DNA from: Polytrichum commune
Taxonomy: Eukaryota; Streptophyta; Polytrichopsida; Polytrichales; Polytrichaceae
Direction of reading: 5' to 3'
Length of the DNA: 60,000 nt
Assembly: GCA_950295325.1 (NCBI GenBank)
Contig: OX485803.1
Span: forward strand, 59,971,554 to 60,031,553
The notes below the pieces were generated by a model, which saw only the letters and a program-made list of their open reading frames with translations, made no database searches and was not told the DNA's origin. The number at the start of each line of letters is the position of its first letter. The stretch's first letter is position 1. The position numbers were made by a program, and so were the translations under genes. Shown in pieces: positions 36,168-46,690 of the stretch.

Positions 36168-36443
36168 TTACCTCATCATCCTTGCATACCTCGTAGTCTG
36201 CATGTCATGTTTTTATTTTGTTAAATAAAAGGGTATTGTTCAGTTCCCGGCTCCCCTTGCCTTGAGCCTGGATGACCTGTGGCTTGACCTTTTACAGCAC
36301 ACACTTACTGCAGCCGCCCATATGTAAGCTAAGGTAGAGTAGTGTAAATGGGATGGGATCGGATCAGGTGCCTCCCTACATTAAACCGACGGCATGCCTG
36401 GCCTGTGTTGGACATGTCATGTCATGTCGCACATCTTCACTTA

Positions 36444-37283
36444 CGGCCGCTTCACACTATGGCCGTCCAAGTCGAGAGGCCGTGGGATTGAATGCCCAAA
36501 CTTTGTTGAGAGGCCAAAGACATGGGTTGAAAATAGATAGCCAATAAAATAATATAGGAACCGGAGCCTTCGGTTGGGCATCGTGTGAAGCCTCCGACTG
36601 CCAACCCCAAAGTCCAAAGCTTTGGCTATGAACTCCCAGGGCCTCTTGACTTGGAAGGCCAGAGTGTGAAGCCTCTAAAGGCCAAGCTCAAAGTCCGAAC
36701 ATTTGGTCATGAGCTCCCACGGCCTCTTGACTTGGAAGGCCATAGTGTGAAGCCTCTAAAGGCCAAGCTCAAAGTCCAAACTTTGGGTCATGAACTCCCA
36801 CGGCCTCTCGACTTGGAAGGCCAGAGTGTGAAGCCTCTAAAGGCCAAGCTCAAAGTCCGAACATTTGGTCATGAGCTCCCATGGCCTCTCGACTTGGAAG
36901 GCCAGAGTGTGAAGACTCTAAAGGCCAAGCTCAAAGTCCAAACCCATACCCAAGGAAGAAGGAGCACCCCACTTTATTTCCTGCCCAAAACAACCCCTCC
37001 AATCTAACGGCCAAGAGCTTGTCAGTTTTTTGTTTTTTGTATGAAAAGAAATCAACGGCCTCTTCACCATAGTTTGGGTTTCCATCCGTGTCCGACCCAA
37101 ACTCCCTTCCAAAGTCCGTCGCCTTGGTCACAATGTACTGCCATGTAGGCACTTTGGAGAGTGACGGCCTTTGGACTGTGGCCTCTAGTGTAAAGGGCCG
37201 AGAGGCCGAATTCTTGGTTTCTTGCAAGCCGATTGGTGGGTATCGACGGCCTCTCGACCTTCGGCCACGTTGTGAAGCGGCCC
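36444..37283. mobile_element. PIF/Harbinger-like MITE expanded by a minisatellite
   Basis: 840 bp flanked by TTA (36441-36443 and 37284-37286). The left end CGGCCGCTTCACACTATGGC and the reversed right end GGGCCGCTTCACAACGTGGC are long inverted repeats that continue through GTCGAGAGGCCGT. The 376-bp relative at 57279-57654 has the same ends and flanking blocks but only one copy of the central segment, which here is amplified. The frame at 36585-37007 is a translation of that array, not a gene. Confidence 0.9.
36585..36950. repeat. 81-bp minisatellite inside the MITE
   Basis: About four and a half units, each with GTGAAGCCTCTAAAGGCCAA, CTCAAAGTCC(A/G)AAC, GAGCTCCCACGGCCTCT and ACTTGGAAGGCCAGAGT. 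Unit starts are spaced by 81 bp (about 36586, 36667, 36748, 36829, 36910). Each unit carries a fragment of the element's own terminal sequence (CTTGACTTGGAAGGCC resembles the end), so the array probably grew from a subterminal part of the transposon. Confidence 0.9.
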
Positions 37284-37390
37284 TTAATCTTCGTGACCGC
37301 GTGAAGTCATCTTGGTGGTAAGGTAATTGGAATGTCCGTGTGTGTGATTTGCTCCGACGACCCGACTCTAGTACCATAACTGTAAATTAT

Positions 37391-37745
37391 TAAGTTAATA
37401 GGCCACACATTCCCGGCACTTGATAGTTACGTAGTCCAGTGTACGGCGATCTTACTGTACCCTAACATAAGTTAAGTCGATAGGTCACGTATTTCCGGCA
37501 CTTGGTAATTGCCTAGGTAAGTGTATAGCAATGTTACTGTATCACATACGTAAGTTCCGTTAAGTTAATAGATCACATATTTCCGGCACTTGATGCTTAA
37601 GTTACCTAGAGGTCAGTGTACGGAACTATTACTGCACCATAAAAGTTAAGTTAATAGATGACATGTTTCTGGCACTTGATAATCTACCTAATTAAGTGTA
37701 CGGAAATATTATCAGTCACATGTGTATGTAAGTTATAAGTTGTAA
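37391..37745. repeat. Diverged tandem repeat, four units of about 82-92 bp
   Basis: Four units each contain a variant of GTTAAGTTAATAGATCACAT, TTTCCGGCACTTGAT, GTGTACGG and TTACTGTA. Units start near 37391, 37473, 37561 and 37652. They differ by substitutions and small indels, so the array is older than the minisatellites at 8968 or 36585. It lies about 100 bp right of the MITE at 36444 but is not part of it. Confidence 0.85.
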
Positions 37746-39204
37746 CAGGAAACCCAGGCTGCGGCAGACGTCAGAAACTGAAGCCCAAAACTGTGTCCAC
37801 GAGGGGCTAACTGCCACCATTGACTTGAACACCAAGGTTATTTATTCGACCACAAATTGTCCATGAACGGGAAAAAGAAAAAGAAAAAGAAAAAAACACG
37901 CAAGTTGGGGGAAGTCAATCCGTCGCCTTCCTACGGTTTGCTTACATTATGAATAGAGTAGGCATATCCAAAACACCAACACGTAGGTATCCTAAAACCA
38001 ACACTATGTAGTGCCATTGTTATGAATTTGAAAACCCCAAATTTATGATTGTGGTTTTGGGTATAGATGCCCTGCTTAGTTCAAAATAAAAGGAATGACA
38101 GATCACATGAATATACTACAAATTTCTGAAGTCGTTTACCTCGAGCATCCTACATTCCTTTGTAGGACCCCCACTTTTATCAATGCAAATGGTTCTAAAA
38201 ACCGTCCTAACACTTGCCCGAAACCAACTCTACTTTTCACTGAAACTTGCCCCCCAATTTTTGCCCAAACCGTCTCCGCATTGAAATCAACACTTCACCC
38301 AATAGAAACTTTGAGCCCTTACAGATTTTGCATGTGGGATTTCAATAAATATGTATAAGTAGCATGCCCCTAGTAGCTACATTTCCGGCTCTAGCCCAAA
38401 TCCAATCCCACTTTCGCCTAAAAGCAATCCGTACATTCTCATGAAGCTGCCCCATTTGTCACCCAAATTTGCCCCCGTTTGCGTTAGAGACATTCAAATG
38501 GTTTAAAGGTGTGTTCCATGTACGGGATTAGGAGACATGCACAGATGTTGTTTTTGGGTGGGATGTTGGTTTATCACCCTTTACCTTAGAAGGGAAGGAT
38601 CGATAAGTTGCATGTTAGGTAGATCATTCTACACAATAAAAAACTAAATTGATTGATATACATCGAACTACACTAATTAAGGGATATAAGCGGGAGGAAA
38701 AGTGAATGTGTATCAATAAAAATTGGCATGTGAGTGTTATCGAGTAATTGGTTTATCAACATTTAAGGACCATGGTGATGTTTATCCATGTTAGGGCAAT
38801 GCATTCTATGGCAAGTGGGAGTTTTTGCTCCAAAGGGGGCTTGCATACATTGGGAGAGAAGGAATTGTTGCATACAAGGTTACCTCTCATACATCCAACA
38901 TAAAAACTCAACCCCCTATAGGTTCGTGGTTGTGTCATGTATGATGACTTGGATCAGACTAATTCGGGGCCTTGGAAACCAAATTTGTTGCCAGATCAAC
39001 TAGAAATAGCAATATTTGGGCAACATACTATTTCAAGGAAATTAAATGAATAAAATGTATGCTTGTATGCAATAACTCCCTCTCTCTCCCATATATGGGA
39101 GGGTTTCGTAGGTAAACTGGGCAAAGATTAGTGGCCACCCACCTTTCTCCTTTGCACATGTTATTTCATTTGTACACGAGTCTAGTGTTCATGAAGATTT
39201 TTTT
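37746..39204. other. Intergenic DNA, no gene seen
   Basis: No gene is seen. An AAAAG microsatellite lies at about 37869-37895. About 38140-38470 shares a set of phrases with 52290-52650 (CCGTCCTAACACT, TGCATTGAA, CACCCAATA, CTTTTGCATG), which marks a dispersed repeat. About 38890-39090 is a diverged copy of the CATCCAACATAAAA-CCTATAGG repeat. Confidence 0.5.
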
Positions 39205-39808
39205 GGCATAATCAGCCAAAATCCAAATCCTAGTGCCTCCAAGTTTAACTACAATAAAAAGGATATTTATTTTTTAATACACTAAATACAAATGCATACA
39301 CTAAATGTCAATAACCCTATGAAAGTAAGTAACATTAAATTTAAACTCAAACACTAAATATCAACTATGGTAACATGTGGAAGTTACATGTTTGAATTTA
39401 GTGTTAGTAAGGATATGGAAAAATAAAATAACAATGACTTTGACTTCAACAAATGAGAGATCATCGAGCAGGAAGGTAGGGCGTCATCCCTAAAATCGCA
39501 AGTCCAATGAAATCCATGCTCCACAAGAAGGGAGGTGGCAATAGGGAAAGTAGCGGCACATTTATGTCTAACACTAAAATTTAGTGTTAAGCAGGGTAGG
39601 ATGATAACAACATTAAATATAATCAAACACTAAATATCCTTTTTAGTGTAGTGACATGTTATGATCTTTCATGTTTTTCTTCAAGAAATTGAGAGTATAT
39701 TCTATGGATTCCTCCAAAATGATCGATAATTTTCATGAAGTCTTGTACTATAACTGGTTATTTCTCAAACTCAACCGGTTCATCTGTATCTAGCAATCGG
39801 TTCTCCCC
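39205..39808 (+). repeat. Repeat R1, copy D, interrupted
   Basis: The left part has TTTGGCATAATCAGCCAAAA and CCTCCAAGTTTAAC. The right part resumes after the MITE at 39252-39648 with ACATGTTATGATCTTTCATG, AGTATATTCTATGGATTCC, TGGTTATTTCTCAAACTC and CGGTTCATCTGTATCTAG, ending CGGTTCTCCCC. The insertion point differs from those in copies B and C. Confidence 0.75.
39252..39648 (-). mobile_element. MITE, TA TSD, inverted relative of 16560
   Basis: 397 bp flanked by TA (39250-39251 and 39649-39650). Read from the right it begins CACTAAAAAGGATATTTAG, then GTTTGATTATATTTAATG, matching the left end of the 16560 element apart from a few bases; the other end is CAATAAAAAGGATATTTA. Shared internal phrases include the TGTCTAAC-type and TAACATGTGGAAGTTACATG segments. 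The frame at 39384-39626 is internal and unsupported. Confidence 0.82.
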
Positions 39809-40131
39809 ATTCATCGCATAAGAAGTCTACCATAACATAAATTCTTGCAACATATACAACTTCCTACCAGCTTCTGTCCCACCCAATCATGTCAAACTTC
39901 AAGTGTTTTGGAATATGCAAGTGATTTTTGTGTGAATTTGTGAAAGTTGAAAGATACATATGGTTATTATAACCATATATCTTCTAAAACGCATATGTTA
40001 CACTCAGATTACGAAAATTAATTGATCTTAATAAGTGCTAAAACCTTGCTGATACTAAAGTTTAACAAGTAGAAAGAACTTGTGTGGAGCTTGCACTAAT
40101 CCCTCTTTCAACAATCGTGTGGTTTTCACTA

Positions 40132-40509
40132 CACTGATTATCTCAATTAGTGCGTGTGGTATTAATTCCCAAAACATGCATTATTTTGTCCAATCTCAAA
40201 ATTAGTGAGGCTAGAATTTTACTCAGTGATATTAAATCCACAAATATATGCTCAATTGTCATGCACTTCAAGAATATTAGTGTGTGCTCTAAAGTGTTTG
40301 TAGAGCAATAAAAAGGATTATATGCAAACACATGCTTGTCAATGAATAGTGTTGATATGATTAGTATTTTCAATAAATATTGTTGAGATGAGGAATGTTT
40401 CCTAAATATTCTGGTGGTACTAATTTCATAAGATAACGAAATTTATATAGCCTTCACTAATTTCCCACACGCACTATTAGCCCTCCTTCCCTGATTGGGA
40501 TAATAAGGG
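40132..40509. mobile_element. MITE, TA TSD, CACTGATTATC ends
   Basis: 378 bp flanked by TA (40130-40131 and 40510-40511). The left end CACTGATTATCTCAATTAG and the reversed right end CCCTTATTATCCCAATCAG are imperfect inverted repeats, and GTGCGTGTGG follows on both sides. It is related to the shorter element at 6306. The minus-strand frame 40143-40373 lies inside and is not a gene. Confidence 0.7.
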
Positions 40510-40584
40510 TAATTGTGACAACTAGTTGAATCCTAACACCACAATCTCTACTATGTTTGAAGTAATATGCTCTTTATTGGATTT

Positions 40585-40668
40585 GAGTGAACCAACCCAT
40601 GCACTCGTTCCTTGTTGGATGCCTAAACCCTTGCCTCCAAAGAACCAATGTACGGTTTGCTTCGCCCC
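40585..40668 (+). other. Hairpin-forming repeat, copy 1
   Basis: The arm GAGTGAACCAACCCATGCA...TTCCTTG can pair with CAAAGAACC...GGTTTGCTTCGCCCC around the loop TTGGATGCCTAAACCC. A better-paired copy lies at 56813-56906. In this copy the stem has several mismatches, so it is a weaker hairpin. Confidence 0.5.
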
Positions 40669-41140
40669 AACCTGGCCCCAACCCTCTTCATTGTCCTCAT
40701 TTCACATCAATTGTTATCCTCAACTTTCCACGAGCTATAAAAATGTAATTCAATTGGTTGTTAGCTCTCCATCTTATAGTATTGAGCACGTTCACATCCT
40801 AAAAGTTTCATTAACAAATCTATGATGGAACATCAAGTCAGCAGTTCAAAAAACCATTCCTCCCATAATTTAATTATGATCATTGGAAGTGCATGTTTGT
40901 TCATTCCTTGATTGTATACATAAATCCCCCGAATTGCGTTGGCTAAGTAATGTAGAGTAGCTAATAAAATTAGCAATGCAATCCAATCTCTTTAAACATG
41001 TGTCTTCATGGTGTACGGTCTTTGATCCACACCTAACCGCACGCCATCTAAATATAAGTGCGCGGTTAGGAAAAGTAAGCGAGTACCTCCCTCATATTGA
41101 CTTAGTTCTTATTCATATTTGTACAAAAGTATGTGGGTGT

Positions 41141-41497
41141 CCCTGGGCTAGATCAACTCTTCATTCGGTTGGGCCCCACCCTCCCACGCCTCCTTCACTG
41201 CCCACACCTGCATAAGAACTCTTCCCCGTTGGGAACCAATGTGACCATACTCGGTCATTTAATTAAGCGCTAGGTCACTTAAACCATTAAGCTCCTTTGG
41301 CATGTGAAGGAACTCCATCAACTAACTTGGGAATTTGAAAGTGATGTCAACTTGAATATTTGTAATTTTGACTTGTATTGTCACATTGGTTCCCAATGGA
41401 GAAGAGTTCCACGCATGTGCGGGCAGGAAGACTGGGCAATGAAGGAGGCATGGGAGGGTGGGGCCCAACCAAATGAAGATGTGATCTAGCCCGAAGC
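41141..41497. mobile_element. Mutator-like foldback MITE, 10-bp TSD
   Basis: 357 bp flanked by perfect direct repeats ATGTGGGTGT (41131-41140 and 41498-41507). The two arms, 41145-41250 and 41375-41492, are inverted repeats of more than 100 bp: both carry GGGCTAGATCA, TTGGGCCCCACCCTCCCA, GCCTCCTTCA, and GAACTCTTC followed by TTGGGAACCAATGTGAC. A 9-11 bp target duplication and very long arms are typical of Mutator-like elements. There is no coding region; the frames at 41304-41583 are by-products. Confidence 0.88.
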
Positions 41498-41938
41498 ATG
41501 TGGGTGTTGTTCAGTTTGTTATTTTGTGTTTTCCAACCTCTACCAATCATATTTACACAACAAAACTCGTGTTGCGTTAGCAAATCTACAATGAACTATC
41601 AAAAGGATTAGATTGGATATCAGATCCCCTTCCTTTAGTTGCGGTTATCAAAAGTTGATGTTTGTTGGTTCCTTTTACCAAATACACAGGTCCTCTCATT
41701 TATGTTCATTGCTAAGTGTGGAGTAGTTAATAACATTTTAACACACATATCAATCTCTTATAAACATGTGCCTCTATGGTGTTTGTTCTTTGATCCGCAC
41801 CTAACCACACACCAATCAAATATACGGGTGTCATAAAAGAAGGTAACCGAATAACACATGCATACCTTAGGTAACTTACTGCAATTGCATCGCCCAATGG
41901 CCCACGGAGAGAGGGAACTATCGTATAAGGGCATAGCA

Positions 41939-42502
41939 CACCGTTTATGGCATTTAGTGTCACGTACACTATTTTGCGAAGGGCCTAAACTAGATGCGTA
42001 GAGGTCTCAAAGTGTCACATCCATTGATTGCCAATATGATATTATTTGTCAACATAAGTAATTCTTAAGAGTGCAAAATTTATTTACATGATGGCATTTA
42101 GCATAGCACATTGAGATACTTAAGATGATAGTTTTATGTTTTGTATGCAAGGGGAAGATATTGTTAAGCATACTAATGGCAATTGCTATGTGATTACATT
42201 TTAGAACGCAAGAAGAAGATATTCTTGAGCATACTAAAGCAAAGCGTCATTTGTGTACACTTTAATCAACTCGTAGATCATCGTGTAACATAGGCATACG
42301 CCTTATGACACTATTGAACATACTCATGCCAAGATATTACTAAGCGTACTTGAATGCCAAATGTCATGAGGTGACACTCACAGTGAAGTTGTTGATCATT
42401 AGTGTAACCTAGCATACTCCTCAAAATAGGTTACATATTATTAACCTCGAAATAGGGTAAGTGACATTGTTATGCATGTGACACCAACTACCATAAACCA
42501 TG
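41939..42502. mobile_element. MITE of the CACCGTTTATGG family, long form
   Basis: About 564 bp. The left end CACCGTTTATGGCATTTAG leads into GTGTCAC; the right end, reversed, reads GCATGGTTTATGGTAGTTGG, then TGTCAC. The interior matches, in inverse order, the element at 7274-8342, including a GCGAAGGGCC / GGGTCTTATCC-region pair and the GAGATACTT and GAAGATATT phrases. The duplication at the borders is unclear. There is no coding region. Confidence 0.72.
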
Positions 42503-42504
42503 CA

Positions 42505-42710
42505 CTCTCATTCATCCAACATAAAACTCTTGACTCCCTATAGGTTTGTTGTTGATTCATCTCAAATGACCTTGAGTACACTAATTCCGGGTCTTTGAAG
42601 CTAATTTTGGTGCCAATTCAACCTTGAAGAGTAACGTCGGGGCTACATATTATTTTTAGGGCTTTTATATTTGGAGGAATGAGAGGTATGCTTGTACATG
42701 ATAATTTCCT
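42505..42710 (+). repeat. Single copy of the CCTATAGG dispersed repeat
   Basis: It contains TTCATCCAACATAAAACTC, CCCTATAGGTTTGTTG, TTCATCTCAAATGACCTTGA and GGAATGAGAGGTATGC in the same order as the duplicated copies at 28261-28814. No inverted ends were identified, so its class is unknown. Confidence 0.65.
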
Positions 42711-42843
42711 CTCTCCATGGCTCGCTATTATGCAAACGAGAGGTTTATGCTGCCACTGTGGTGCTTATGTGGCAAGCTCCCGGCAATTTAGGCTTTGTTG
42801 GAGGTACCTAAGTTAGGTCTAACTACACATGGTTGTTGAGTTA

Positions 42844-43341
42844 GGCCACTTCACACACAAGCCAAGAGCCGTGACCTTGAAATTGTGAGAGCCCAAAAGA
42901 AAGTGTCCGAAGTCCGTCCCAACACACCTCCAAAATCGTGTAGTGTGGTCACGGATCCTCAAGTGTGGTATGAAGTCATATGTGACCGGGCCCTCAACCA
43001 AATGCTACTTCAATGAATATATATTCATGCGGGTCCTCACGCATGATAAAATCAAATAAACCAACAGTTGTGAGCGTTGGGAGTGCCATGGTCTCCTGGT
43101 TTTGTGTTAGGCCTACCTCCAAGAGGTGGTTTTTAAAAATAATCCAAGTGACCATGAGACATGGTCTATTTGATGCCATGTAGGAATCCATGTAGACTTT
43201 ACATCCATCTTACATTCACCTACTCCGTTGGTCCCTCAAGGATAGTGTGAAGCTAACTTGGACTGGCTCCTCCTTTTCCACCAATGAGAGTGCTTGAAGT
43301 GTAATGGTCATGGGTTCTCAGTCTTGTGTGTAAAGTGGCCC
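42844..43341. mobile_element. PIF/Harbinger-like MITE, TTA TSD
   Basis: 498 bp flanked by TTA (42841-42843 and 43342-43344). The left end GGCCACTTCACACACAAGCC and the reversed right end GGGCCACTTTACACACAAGA are inverted repeats. The interior is closely similar to 7814-8323 (CCTCCAAGAGGTGGTTnTT, GTAGGAATCCA, CCACCAA-GAGAGTGCTTGAA). The minus-strand frames at 42819-43191 lie in the element and are not genes. Confidence 0.9.
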
Positions 43342-43456
43342 TTAAATAAATAGTAAGTTAGGTCGTGTTAGAACAAGTGGTTTTATACTTTATGCATATG
43401 TGTATGTAACTTTACGTGTCCTAAATGCCTCGGTTGCCAATGGTAAGGGCTTGCGA

Positions 43457-43680
43457 TTTGTGATGCATGTGTAAACTCATCCATTGTGGATGAAGGGGTT
43501 TAAACAAGTCCTTTAGAAGGTTGAGGGTTGAGTCATCCCAACTATATTTCACTAGACTAATTCGAAGTCTTTTATGTTATTTTTGGATTCAAATCATCAA
43601 AAATTAGCCATTTATGGGATAGAATACAAATCACTACATTTCCCCCTTCACAATGGATTAGTTTACGTAGACACCACAAA
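43457..43680. mobile_element. Short MITE related to 18629
   Basis: The left end TGTGATGCATGTGTAAACTC and the reversed right end TGTGGTGTCTACGTAAACTA are imperfect inverted repeats followed by ATCCATTGTG. The interior holds CACTAGACTAATTCGAAGTC, shared with 18629-18861. The target duplication is uncertain (possibly ATT). Confidence 0.62.
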
Positions 43681-45431
43681 TTCCTAGCCCATGGTAGAAC
43701 CCTACTACTTTGTACTCATTGCAAGTAAATGAGCATTCGACTTTGGTATGTGGATTGATCATGAGGATTTTCTTGCATCATCAACATTGTTGTTTGTGGT
43801 GAAAGCTTTGAGTATTACACTAAAGATGTGTTTACACATAACCACTGCGATGGTTGAGTTGTGGTTTGGGCCCACTTTCAACCATAAGTACTATATTTTG
43901 TGTTTACACACAACCACTATGATAGTCGAATAGTGGATTTATCCTCAACAATCATCTTTCCATTTCGTGTAATCCACTATTTGTGGAGACAAGCATTTTT
44001 TTGGATTCTAGTGGAAATGTTGGTTGAGATTATTTACCTCCTACGAATCCTCTCCAATGCTTTGGCCTCTAAGTTCTCTCTTGGGGTCACATAATAATGA
44101 CAAACAAAAGAGAGTCGAAGATTGAAGTAAACCAAGACCATCGTGATTACTGCCGTCTACACTTTGTATCATAGTTGGACAAGTAAGAGTAGTTTTGGTT
44201 GTGGTTGTCATCAATACACCTTAAACTCCCTCCATATCCCTCAAAAATAGAACTAAAAAAAGGAATCTACAAGCATCAACTATAAAAAAGGTGGTTGTGT
44301 GTCCATTATTTCACTTACATAAGAATGTCAACTGTTTAGCATGCACAAGTGCATTGCAACCCATTTATATCTTCTAAGACATCATTAGCATATAGGTCCC
44401 GAAGAAGTATATTTGAGAATTTATTAAAAATTTCAAAGATGTTGCTAGTGTGCATGTCCCAAAGCATACATCTTGTGCATCTGAATAAAAAATTAAAAAA
44501 AAAAAAGTATAGTCATAAGTTTACAATATGTTTAGTTGCACATGATGTGTTCTCTATGACTTGTAAGCAAGGATTGAGAATTGATGCAAAGGTGTATACA
44601 CGTTTTGATGGTCATGTAACATTATTTACATTAGAGTAATATTTAGAGTTTTATTTGTAGCAACAACAACATGATGATAGTCATAAACCATGTGGTCCTT
44701 AAAGCGACACCTCTAATGGATTCACTGTATTTTAAGGGACTCACACGTGGAGAAAAATTGTGCACAATTAAAATTCCTATATACTGTACAAACAAATGTG
44801 GCAGGAACCCATATACATAAAGATTCTAATGTGAATAAAAAAGTAAACAAGACAACGCATTTGGATTTGATGACCCTAGTTGGCCATTGTGATTAGCCAA
44901 AGTTGCATTCTTTTGTACGTAATATTGCATGCGATTAGTGGTTTTTAACTTGGCTTTACTTAGAAGAGTGTCACACTCACTGCTGAGTGTGACACGATGA
45001 AATTAAGTCTTGTAATTAAGCTATAAACACACTTTAAGGACCACCTCATGTGGTTCATGAGCCATGAAGCACATGTTCTTTAGTTGTTTGTTAGCTCAAC
45101 AAGTGTGGCGCTATGTGGCTAACATCATATGGCAACTACGTGTGAAAAAAGGTAACCGTGGCCTTATAAGTCTTTTTCAATGATGCCTCTTTGATCAACC
45201 ACTCAACAAATCCTTGAACCCATATGTCATTATGGTGGATTTGTAGTCACAAAGGCCATGTGTTGTGCTTTATGACTTGTATATTGGTAGTTAGGTGTGT
45301 TACAAGAAGGTTTATATAGTTGATAAGGACAACCATGTGACAAAATTTGCCTAAAATTCAATCTTCACAGTATGAAATGCATTGAAAAACCAAAAACCAA
45401 AAACCAAAAACCAAAAAAAAGTTTGTTATAA
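43681..45431. other. Intergenic DNA, no gene seen
   Basis: No supported gene. Two AACCACT-rich phrases around 43835-43920 (TTTACACATAACCACTGCGAT and a near copy ending ACTATGAT) suggest a small duplication. An A-rich run lies at about 44491-44506 and an AAAACC microsatellite at about 45390-45420. The frame at 44349-44639 has no recognisable features. Confidence 0.45.
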
Positions 45432-45907
45432 GGGTGGGTTCACATTAATGTTCAAATCCAAGAAACATGGAGCCCAAAACATCTCTTGATGGACCTTACT
45501 TTAAGACTAACAGTTGAGCTCGAGTATGAGGTTTAGTTTCTTAAATTGGGTGGAGTGATTTCTTCAATTAAAATAGACAAACCCTGATTTCTCCAAACAA
45601 TGTTGCCACATTAGCACCACTTTCATTTTCACATATTTAGACTTTCGCCCTAGTGTAAAATCTGGGGAATCCACATGTTCACTCTCAACGAATAAGATTC
45701 CTCGATTTTGAAGTTCCTTCAGTCTCTCACCCAACCCAATATAAACCCACCACATTAGCGCTGCTTCATTTTCCCATTTTTTGAACTTTGGACGGAGGCC
45801 CGAGTGTAACCACTTTGGGTCCATATGCCTACTCTCCACCAATAAGAACGCTCGATTTGGGAGTTTATTTGGTCTTGGACCCTAGGTAGGTGATGTGAAG
45901 CCCACCC
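45432..45907. mobile_element. PIF/Harbinger-like MITE, TAA TSD
   Basis: 476 bp flanked by TAA (45429-45431 and 45908-45910). The left end GGGTGGGTTCACATTAATG and the reversed right end GGGTGGGCTTCACATCACC are inverted repeats. Same family as 17870-18209. Its right half contains a partial internal duplication (two blocks with TTTCTCCA/CCCATTTTTTGA-ACTTT and CGA-AATAAGA-TCGATTT-GAAGTT), which explains the extra length. The minus-strand frame at 45564-45842 is internal and not a gene. Confidence 0.87.
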
Positions 45908-45910
45908 TAA

Positions 45911-46369
45911 GGCAAGGGATGAGGGGAGCTTATTCCTTGGAGGTAGGGCCGTGGAATTGGATTGTGTGTGGCAGGGTCCGTAAAAAGTGTCGTCAACGTT
46001 CATTGTGTTGATGGATGAGAGCATGCATGGGAACACGGGCACACAAAGGGAAGGGAAGCGGCATATAAGTAGAGCTTGCTTTGCGCCAACACGGGTAGCT
46101 AGCGGCATGAATTCGTGGAGCCCAAGCATATGGGGGTTTGGGAGGGCTCCACTTCCCAAGGAGGATCCCCTACCCCCCCCCCCCTTGGCCCACGCCCGCC
46201 CGCCCCAATCCTCCAAATAGTGGTGCGATGATCATCGTATATAGGCCACTTGTGGATCACAAGCTTTGGAGGGCCACTTTGACCATTAAAAACCAACCGA
46301 CTTCGCAAATGTCACCTTGTACCAAAATGCTCTAACGTTCGTGACCTAAAAGAGTATACAATGTGACTG
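45911..46369. other. Unclassified stretch with C run
   Basis: No gene is seen. It holds a CCCCCC-rich run at about 46172-46184 and an open frame on each strand (46099-46308 minus and 45987-46220 plus) that lack recognisable features. A phrase ACGGGTAGCTAGCGGCATG near 46090 is not repeated elsewhere in the window. Confidence 0.4.
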
Positions 46370-46690
46370 TTAACCCTATCATGCAAACACGTTCTAAACT
46401 CTGTAATATCATGCTCGTGGTAGCTAGAGTGCATGTGACACGTGATGTTGTGGAATCACACAAAGTCCATGTTGCAGTAATGGCAATAATTAGGATGATG
46501 ACAACATGATGCGTGCGAGCATGTGGTTGGAATTTTCTGGGTGGTTTAATTTGATGTCAATTACCGTGATGTAACGGAGGTAAATGTGACAATATGGAGT
46601 GAGATTTGAACTAAGAATGTTTGTTCCCTAGGGTTTTGGGATATAAGAGAAAGAGTGACATTAAGGAGGTTAGTATTACAAATTTTACGG
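46370..46690 (-). repeat. Dispersed CCGTAATATCA repeat, copy 1
   Basis: Shares ordered blocks, in inverse order, with 56130-56580: AACTCTGTAATATCATG, GTGACACG, GGAGTGAGATTTGAACT, TTCCCTAGGGTTTTGGGATAT and TTAnTATTACnnATTTTACGG. The ends contain ACTCYGTAATATCA on both sides in the second copy, so it may be a MITE with a decayed right end here. Confidence 0.55.

Noticed and set aside
36585-37007. 140-codon repetitive ORF
   Set aside because: It is the 81-bp array inside a PIF/Harbinger-like MITE; there is no recognisable domain and the relative at 57279 lacks it.
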